Shown here piece by piece: positions 57,073-64,000 of a stretch of DNA of 64,000 nt. The notes under the pieces are model-generated. The model worked only from the letters and a program-made list of their open reading frames with translations. It was not told the origin of the DNA and ran no database searches. A program made the position numbers and the translations under genes. The DNA lies in assembly GCF_001540865.1 (NCBI RefSeq), contig NC_033630.1, positions 12,756,143 to 12,820,142 of the forward strand. The letters are read 5' to 3'. The DNA is from Ananas comosus. Lineage: Eukaryota; Streptophyta; Magnoliopsida; Poales; Bromeliaceae. Each line of letters opens with the position of its first letter. Position 1 is the first letter of the stretch.

Positions 57073-58166
57073 AAAATGTTATTTTAGAATGGTTATTATA
57101 ATTGCACTTTGAAAAAAATAGAAGATATTTTTGAAAAAAATACGACAAATTTAAAATTTTTGTCAGCTCTTTTATGTATTGTCTATATATGTATATATAT
57201 ATTATTAAAGTATTAATAAGCTTATCCGACTTTTTAGACTTCATACCATAGTTAGTTAATTCGGATTCAGCAAAAATTTGGTACGGATATAATTCAGATA
57301 AAATTCGTCTTCTAATTTTTAAATTCGTTGAAAAATACAGCTAAAAAATGAATTTGATAATTATTCGGATACGTGATTTATACGGATATTATACGTTCAC
57401 TAATTAAAAATTCAGTATAAAAAATTTGGCTATTGAATTAAATTTTTTTCTCTCAAGATTTATGCTATTAGCATGAATACTCGTATTTCTTAAAAATATA
57501 AGAAAAAAGAGCTACAAAATTAAGCTAATTAAATAAAAAATAGCAAACTATATTATACTTATAAATAAAATATCATATAATAATATTTCTATATAAAAAT
57601 AAAATACTATATATAATAAATAAATATATATTTATAAAGAAATTATATATATATATATATAATTCGTGAATTAACTAACTAAGCTTCATACCTAAGTTAA
57701 TAAAAAAAAAAATTCTGCACCACAATTATCAATGTATTAATAATTATATAAACCTAATATTATCATTGCTCCAAGCCTCCAAATTAGAAAAACAAAAACC
57801 AGCGGATGCCACTATCTAAGACCGCTCACCTGGGTGGAAATTTCCTTCACGGAGAGGCGGTCTTTTTTATTTATTTTTTATTTTATTTTTAACTCCCACT
57901 TGTTGTTTTTTTTATTTTATTTTTAACTCCCACTTGATGTTGTCTTTCTCATCTGTATCTCTGTACATTCTTATTAAACTAAGATTAGATAGATTAAATG
58001 CATTACCAAATCACCACTACTAACTACCACTCAGCTGGGTGGATATTTTCCTTCACGACGACGCGGTTTGTTGGAGCGCTTTTTCAACCTCTATCCCCAG
58101 CTCACTCCAAAGAACTCTCAAACTCTTGTCGTCGTCGTCGTCATTATCATCCGACCGGGTGAAACG
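57073..58166 (+). promoter_or_regulatory. NLR upstream region with a direct repeat
   Basis: Mostly A/T-rich. Two direct copies of about 42 bp (CTCACCTGGGTGGAAATTTC and CTTCACGGAGAGGCGG at 57826; CTCAGCTGGGTGGATATTTT and CTTCACGACGACGCGG at 58031) lie about 205 bp apart, the second directly ahead of the NLR leader. A 32-bp ATTTTTAACTCCCACTTG repeat lies between them. No clear TATA box. Confidence 0.4.
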
Positions 58167-60710
58167 ATGGCAGAAGCGGCGGTGATCATCGCGGGATTCA
58201 AATGGTTGGCTTCGCACCCATTCATAATCGACCTCCTCAGGAAGGGATACTCCTACATCGACATGAATGTGAACGAAAAGCTGCAGGATCTGCAAAATAT
58301 CATCATCCCCCAAATAGAGATGCTGATTGAGGCCGCAGAAAATAGCCCGCATAAAGACCGCCTTCATAGTTGGCTGCGGAGCCTCGAGGAAGCAGTTTAT
58401 GAAGCAGAGGTCGTGTTGGACCTGTACGACTATTACTTTCTCAAAAAAAAAGTGAAGAATAGTACAGGAGGAATCAAGGTACGTCTGGAATCTCTTCCTC
58501 CAATCAAATACTTATCAAAAAAATTTAGTATAAAGCTGAAAAACAGCTTGGTTAGGCTGGAAAAGACTGCTACGAAAGCCAGGGAATTTCGGCCATTCTT
58601 GCCCGGAGGGAGTAGTAATGTAAGGGGATCTGAAACTGCCAATGAATCAGGTCGGAGGGTCACCACCTCGCTGCTCACACACAAAGTGTTCGGCCGAGAC
58701 AAGCAGCGTGATCATATCGTTAACCTTCTGCATGAGACGGCGGAGCTTGAACCCGAGTCTAGCTTTGTTAAAAGCTATTCTGTAGTAGCCATCGTTGGTC
58801 TAGGAGGAGCTGGGAAGACAACTCTTGCACAGTATGTTTGTGAATATGAAAGAGAAGCAGAAGTCAAGCATTTCGATGTCACTATGTGGGTTCATGTGTC
58901 CCAGATATTTGATGTTAAAGAGTTGACAAGAGAGATGGTGGAATCGGCATCCGGAGAGGAATGCCCTCGCCTTGCTAATCTCAACACCCTTCAAGGAAAA
59001 TTGGAAGGTTCCCTAAGATCAAAGAAGTTTTTACTAGTATTGGACGATGTATGGAGCGAGAAAGAGGTGGCCGAGCTGCAATGGGAGCAGTTGCTCGCTC
59101 CTTTACGAGTGGGCAATAGAGGAAGTAAGATCTTAATGACAACCCGCGATCAAAGAATAGCGGAGGCCTTACGCGCTAGAAACATTCTAGACCTAAAGGA
59201 ACTAGAAAAAAGTGACTTCTTGTCCTTGTTCACGTACTATGCCTTTGATGATGCCAAAATTGATGATATCAAGCTATACGAGGAATTGGAAGAGATCGTG
59301 AGGCAGAATACACCGAAGCTGCATGGCTCTCCCTTAGCGGCGAGAATGGTTGGTAGCCAACTACGCAAAAGGCCAGATGTGAACTTTTGGAAGAGGATTT
59401 TGAATGGAGACCTATTGAAAGACACTATGAAGTCTCTATTGTGGAGTTATCAAAACCTAGATGCACCATTACAAAGATGCTTCTCATACTGCAGTCTATT
59501 TTCTAAAGGTCAAGGAATCCGGCAGGACAAGTTAATTCGTCTGTGGATCGCGGAGGGCTTCATCAAGACAGTGGATGGGAGCAAGAGAATTGAGGATGTA
59601 GGCCGAGAGTACTTTGATGATTTGCTATCCTGCTCTTTCTTTCAGCCAACAGAATACGGTGGTCTCTACACTATACATGATTTATTGCATGATCTAGCAG
59701 AGATGGTTTCTAAAGATCGATATCTTAGAGTTGAAGGAAATCCGACAGAAGCGGTAGTACCTCAAAAGATTCGTCATCTTTCCCTCCACGTCGATACACC
59801 GAGTGATCTCATTGAGAAGATACGCAATTTAAAAAATCTCCGAACGTTGATAGTCTTTAGGATGACTCGTCATAGTTACAATGATGATATGCTCCATAGC
59901 ATATCTGTCAAACTGAAAAAACTGAGGGTGGTGGATCTTAGCACATATAGACTAGAAAAATTACCAGAATCAATTGGGGGCCTGAAGCATTTGCGCTACC
60001 TTGATCTTTCTGCGTCATCAGTTGAAATTTTGCCAAAATCAATTTCTACACTCTACCATTTAGAGTTTTTGTATATAGATAAATGTACATTTGTAGCAAA
60101 AGGACTAGCCAACTGGATTAATTTGCACCATTTATATTTCTCTAATATGATTTTGGATGTAGCTGGGATTGGGAGCTTGAAACAACTGGAGAATCTAAAA
60201 AATTTTCAGGGGTATTCAATACATATTAATGGTCTTGAGAATGTTAAAGAAAACGGGGAGGCCCCTGTGGAGATTAAAGGTATTGAGGAACTTTGTTTAG
60301 AATGGAGTACCACCGATAACATTAGCAGATCGTCAGAAGTGGATGCACAAGTACTCGAGGGTCTTCGTCCGCCTCCTGATCTTCATCATCTCAAAATCGT
60401 GGGTTATAAGGGTTGCCTATTGCCAAGTTGGATGGTAAGAGACCGATACCTCTTACACAATCTTATATCTCTTGAGCTTATCAAATGCCGACAGCTAAAG
60501 CAACTCCCAATCCTTCCCCCAACAATGAAAAAACTCATTCTTGATGCTTGCTCTTCCCTTTCATTTGTCCCCAAAGAGGATTTAACAATTATTAGGTCCA
60601 CACAAGATGTAAGAATTTCCCAAAGTAGTGACTTTTATGGAGGGCTTGGTTGCTACAAACAGATCCCGTATTGTATCGAAAATACGCTGGGATTTACAGC
60701 ATGGGTATGA
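58167..60710 (+). CDS. CC-NB-LRR disease-resistance gene, intact 5' part (847 codons)
   Basis: Intronless frame from ATG 58167 (MAEAAVIIAGFKWLASHPF), the first ATG giving the usual MAEAxV start. The coiled-coil Rx-N-type domain fills residues 1-160 (WLRSLEEAVYEAEVVLDLYD is the EDVID-region equivalent). NB-ARC motifs: P-loop GLGGAGKTT at 211-219, kinase 2 LLVLDDVW at 289-296, RNBS-B GSKILMTTR at 319-327, GLPL as GSPLAA at 387-392, RNBS-D CFSYCSLF at 438-445, and an IHD in place of MHD at 503-505. LRRs start near residue 560 (LRVVDLSTYRLEKLPESIGG, LKHLRYLDLS). Such proteins are intracellular immune receptors that recognise pathogen effectors. From about codon 825 the frame departs from the family and ends in an unrelated tail; the LRR continues in another frame (see next entry). 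It is therefore a truncated or pseudogene allele, unless an assembly error is present. Confidence 0.9.
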   Translation: MAEAAVIIAGFKWLASHPFIIDLLRKGYSYIDMNVNEKLQDLQNIIIPQIEMLIEAAENSPHKDRLHSWLRSLEEAVYEAEVVLDLYDYYFLKKKVKNSTGGIKVRLESLPPIKYLSKKFSIKLKNSLVRLEKTATKAREFRPFLPGGSSNVRGSETANESGRRVTTSLLTHKVFGRDKQRDHIVNLLHETAELEPESSFVKSYSVVAIVGLGGAGKTTLAQYVCEYEREAEVKHFDVTMWVHVSQIFDVKELTREMVESASGEECPRLANLNTLQGKLEGSLRSKKFLLVLDDVWSEKEVAELQWEQLLAPLRVGNRGSKILMTTRDQRIAEALRARNILDLKELEKSDFLSLFTYYAFDDAKIDDIKLYEELEEIVRQNTPKLHGSPLAARMVGSQLRKRPDVNFWKRILNGDLLKDTMKSLLWSYQNLDAPLQRCFSYCSLFSKGQGIRQDKLIRLWIAEGFIKTVDGSKRIEDVGREYFDDLLSCSFFQPTEYGGLYTIHDLLHDLAEMVSKDRYLRVEGNPTEAVVPQKIRHLSLHVDTPSDLIEKIRNLKNLRTLIVFRMTRHSYNDDMLHSISVKLKKLRVVDLSTYRLEKLPESIGGLKHLRYLDLSASSVEILPKSISTLYHLEFLYIDKCTFVAKGLANWINLHHLYFSNMILDVAGIGSLKQLENLKNFQGYSIHINGLENVKENGEAPVEIKGIEELCLEWSTTDNISRSSEVDAQVLEGLRPPPDLHHLKIVGYKGCLLPSWMVRDRYLLHNLISLELIKCRQLKQLPILPPTMKKLILDACSSLSFVPKEDLTIIRSTQDVRISQSSDFYGGLGCYKQIPYCIENTLGFTAWV

Positions 60711-61788
60711 TTCACAGGAATTGCGCAATTGGCTAGAAAAGACCATGGACATTGTCTACCAAAACCTGCAGGAGGAGGAGGAGGTGCAGCTAGTCCTGCC
60801 CCGTTCTCTTGAAAGTCTTGATATCGGCTCATGTCCGCTCACCAACAGCACATTGCGGGAAGGTTTGCGAGGTCTTACTTGTCTAAAGTTCCTGAATCTT
60901 TTTAATATTGTTTCTCTTACATCCCTTCCCTCGGCGGATGTGTTGGGATGTCTGACGGTGCTCGAAGAGCTACGTATCAAACAATGCTGGTTCCTAACCT
61001 CGCTGGGGAGTTTGCAAGCCCTCGGCTCATTGTGGGAGCTCGTCATATCCTTTTGCCCCAACCTATCTGCAGAAGGTGGCAGCACCTCTATCCTGCCCTC
61101 ATCTCTAGGGTGTCTCGAGATCGAGGCATGTGATTGGAAGCATTTGGATGAATCGCTGCCTGATCCGACTTCCTCAATCAATTCAGAGAGCTCGGACATT
61201 AATCCATTCGCGGTATCCCTTCAGCTGGGTCATCTGGAATCACTCCGGGATTTGAGCATCACCAACTGTCCAAATATTGGTTCGTTGCTCGGTTTGCAAG
61301 AGTTGAATAACCTTAGATTTCTAACTTTGATGGGATGTCCGAAACTCACCCATGCAGAAACCAAGTTAGGGAGCCTCTTAAACCGGTTCAGCACTGATGC
61401 TCCCTCGCTGCTCTATGTGCTGCTCGCAGAAGAAGCCCTTGCCTCTCTCCGGAACTTGCGTATTGAGGAGTTCAAAGAAGAATCATTCAGGTCGGAGGAA
61501 TAGCAAGTGTTTCAGCACCTCACCTCGCTCAATTCCCTAGACTTTGAGAGTTGTAGCAGCATCAAGTCCTTGCCTAACAACTTGGAAAGCCTATCATCCC
61601 TTGAAGCGTTGAGTATTTCCGACTGCCCAAATATCTTGTCATTGCCGGATCTGCCGAGATCACTTCTATGGCTCGACTTGACACGCTGCAATCCGATGTT
61701 GAAGAGGCGATGCCAAAAGCCTCATGGCCAAGATTGGTGTAAAATATCGCACATCCGTTGGGTATTCCTTGACGGAGTCGTCCTCTAG
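60628..61788 (+). pseudogene. Continuation of the NLR LRR domain, out of frame and with an internal TAG
   Basis: One base out of register with the upstream gene, this frame reads leucine-rich repeats from about 60780 (VQLVLPRSLESLDIGSCPLT, LRGLTCLKFLNLFN, LRIKQCWFLTSLGSLQALGS). A TAG at 61501-61503 interrupts it, but the same frame resumes at once (QVFQHLTSLNSLDFESCSSI, LPNNLESLSSLEALSISDCP) and closes at TAG 61786-61788. A single-base indel near 60635-60650 plus a CAG-to-TAG change would explain both breaks. The family normally ends with exactly this kind of LRR and a short RCQ..GQDW.KI.HI segment, visible here as RCQKPHGQDWCKISHI. Confidence 0.85.
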
Positions 61789-63703
61789 CAATGGCTTGCT
61801 TGCCAAAAGTGGGAGGTATGCTTTCCTTGGCCTGTGGTATGCCCTCGTACACTTTTCCAGGCACTACTTTTAACAATTGCACATTTTAAATTAGGTACAT
61901 GAAGTGATGAAACTTGCAATTTTTTTTGTCTTAAATTAACTTTTGCACTAATTGCTTTATGATATACTTTTTTTATTTTATTGGATAAGCTTTAATCTAT
62001 CCCCGTGTGGTTTAACATGTTTTCACTTAGCCATCTTGTAGTTCAAAATTTGCACTTTACTATTCTGTGGTTAATTTCTTATTCACAACAAAAATTTACC
62101 ATCAAAGAGGGCGATAAAAGTAAAATTCTTTTTTAAAATCACGGAGTCACTCAAACAAAAATAAAAACCACAAGTTCATAGGTTGACAAGATAAAAAATT
62201 GCTGAACCATATGGATATATAGTTGCAAAATGAAATGCGCTAAACGGCAAGGGGGTATATTTAAGTTCACCCTTTTCCTTTTGTTTCACTACCTCTCCGC
62301 CCAATATTAACAGTATATTAATTATTCTGATGGAATATGCAACATATTTATATATTGCGTTACCTGATGGATTATTTTTTAAACCTTGATGCAGACCTTG
62401 ATGCAGTGGTGCTATTTTTTTTTATGTTTTTTTAAAAATTGATAGACTAGGTGCCGAAGTGAAAAATTTGGAGGTCAAGCAGCATCTGCATGTTTTTGCC
62501 TTTCTAGAAAAATGTCTTTTTTTTTTTCTTTTGCAGATTACATTTTGATGTATAGTCCACTAGATAGATGATTCTAAACAGCATGCATGATGACTCCGAT
62601 ACATCATATTCATTTGGCATCATTTTTTTCCCCCTTTTTTTTCATCATTTTAATGAACGAATTTTGTAATTCTTGAAGTTTTGTCCACATAAACATCATA
62701 CAGTCTGTCTTCAGCGAAAATCTACAGAGCAGTACAGTTTTCTTAATCAAGCATGTGTGACCCATAAACTTGGCTTTCGAGAAGAAGCCAATTCTTCTAA
62801 CTCGAGCATTACAAAGGTGTAGTGCTCTTTTGTTTCTCCCCAAATTTCTTTCAACATAATATATATTATACGGCCTGCCGATTTCTAAACTTTTAATTAT
62901 GTAATATATATTATGCTTGAGACTTTCTGTTTGCATATTGGGTGAGCATTACAAAATGATTTAACTCAAGTTATAAGGCCCTCAAACTCTCCCATATTGT
63001 TTAATGTGGGGCTATTCAGTTGTCGCAAGTTTTTTACTATAAGACGTACGAAGATAATTATCACAAAGAAGACAAACGAAACACCATTTTCACTTTCTTT
63101 GATCTAAAAGCTTCCACAAGCTTGATGTTGGGCTGCCGAGAGTTTTAATTCTATTCTGCTCAGCATTGACAGATCCTGAACAATATGCATGATTGCTTCA
63201 AACATTTTATCTCTATCACTCATCTTTTACTTTTTCTTTTTCTTTTTTTGCTTTTTGTTTTTTAAAAGAACAAGTTTAGCCACAGTTGACATCTTAAGTA
63301 GTTTCCAATGGATTGAAGAAGACGAACTAGCTGCAAATTACTTGTTTGATTCAGTTTTTGAACTTTCTTCGGCAATCATTTATCGCAAAGCTCTAAACAT
63401 CTAATTAACTTTGCATTGTTAACTAAAGCTGTACCTCACTTCTTTTTCTTCGTTTTGGTTAGCTACAAGCATGAAGGAACTAACCTGAACTTTAGGTCAT
63501 TTCGGAACACAATTATGCAAACTTTTAAAACTTTGATTTTACTACTTTATCCGTCAATTTTATTTGATCTATATCCAGGAAAATTGTTGCTTGCACCTGG
63601 TTGATCCATGGTCTGTACATCAATGATGCATATAATGCTTTTAATCTAACTATCCAATCTTAGGTAGGAATAAAAAATGGAATTTTTTTTTTTCGTTGGT
63701 AGA
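61789..63703. other. NLR downstream region, no further gene resolved
   Basis: AT-rich with T-runs at 62516-62530 and 62627-62640. Short frames (for example 63189-63404) read SSFQWIEEDELAANYLFDSV, which looks somewhat protein-like, but no splice chain could be built. An AATAAA-type signal for the NLR was not convincingly found. Confidence 0.4.
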
Positions 63704-63705
63704 GA

Positions 63706-63841
63706 TAAAACTGTTGGATCAGACAGATGCATGCGTGAAAGTATTGCTCATGGACGTGCAGAAGAAACAGATGCAGGCGATGATTTCTCAGAGTCATCAA
63801 GTGACTCGAATGACATTATGACACGAATTGAAGAGTTTTAG
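63706..63841 (+). CDS. Possible terminal exon of an unidentified gene
   Basis: A T-rich tract (TTTTTTTTTTCG) runs into GGTAGAG, an acceptor-like site (AG at 63702-63703 or 63704-63705). The frame that follows, entered at phase 2 with GAT, reads DKTVGSDRCMRESIAHGRAE then ETDAGDDFSESSSDSNDIMT and ends RIEEF-TAG at 63839-63841. The acidic Ser-rich end looks protein-like. A second frame is also open until 63822, so this is a weak call. It could be an extra exon of the NLR transcript or of a gene running from upstream. Confidence 0.3.
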
Positions 63842-64000
63842 TTGTAAAATTAAAATTTTTCGAAGTTGGTTAGTTGTTTCCATCATCAAAGTTCAGGTTA
63901 GTTCTGAAAGTTTGCTTTAGGAAACTACGCATAAATCTGTCAGCACTTCTCCTTACATCTACATTCGTTTTGGCATATTTGAATATTAAATTACTGTCCG

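Noticed and set aside
58068..58166. Earlier start for the NLR
   Set aside because: The upstream extension has no ATG in frame and lacks family similarity; ATG 58167 gives the usual MAEA start.

Overview
This is plant nuclear DNA: AT-rich, full of poly-A-tailed SINEs, MITEs, LTR fragments and CT/GA microsatellites, with intron-containing genes. The gene complement (an S1-group bZIP with its sucrose-control uORF, a CIF-type sulfated peptide precursor, a membrane-tethered NAC, a CC-NB-LRR) fits an angiosperm, and the NLR and transposon flavour looks monocot. A bromeliad such as pineapple is my best guess, but that is inference and not proven here. The sequence has two N gaps (2345-2369 and 44158-44257) and single Ns at 6240, 29359 and 55114.

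Layout. 1-9.8 kb is repeat-rich and has no gene I can support: a Helitron-like end, MITEs, a perfect 42-bp hairpin and a SINE with an 18-bp target duplication. 9.85-11.3 kb is an intronless S1 bZIP gene (10567-11040) whose leader carries a short uORF overlapping the conserved sucrose-control uORF (10318-10443). 11.4-17.9 kb holds a Mutator-type MITE with a 9-bp target duplication, another long-TIR MITE, a TRIM retrotransposon, three SINEs and a 5'-truncated LINE. 18.9-20.5 kb is a three-exon gene for a Casparian strip integrity factor (CIF) precursor of 85 aa. It lies inside a rearranged segmental duplication: 16.9-20.3 kb recurs inverted at 23.04-26.25 kb, with a decayed CIF copy lacking the peptide exon, and 20.86-22.33 kb recurs directly at 26.25-27.47 kb.

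29.4-34.1 kb is a three-coding-exon RING-finger gene (432 aa) with a likely myristoylated N terminus and a 5'UTR intron. 35.4-39.5 kb, convergent with it, is a four-coding-exon NAC factor (466 aa) with a C-terminal membrane anchor; its 1.7-kb 5'UTR intron holds a tandem array that repeats the splice-donor context. 39.7-48.9 kb is repeats, including a 2.3-kb solo-LTR-like element with six perfect TGTACCGGTACA palindromes; a truncated relative lies at 22.4 kb. At 48.9-55.2 kb a 6-kb CACTA element sits inside the last exon of an LRR receptor-like-protein relic: removing the transposon reconnects the transmembrane region to the cytoplasmic tail. 58.2-61.8 kb is an intronless CC-NB-LRR gene broken by a frameshift near codon 825 and a later TAG. 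A possible terminal exon of another transcript lies at 63.7 kb.

The genes are independent transcription units. The themes are peptide and immune signalling (CIF, the RLP relic, the NLR) and regulated transcription (uORF-controlled bZIP, membrane-tethered NAC). Splice sites were chosen by eye from GT-AG signals and reading-frame continuity; UTR ends are estimates.
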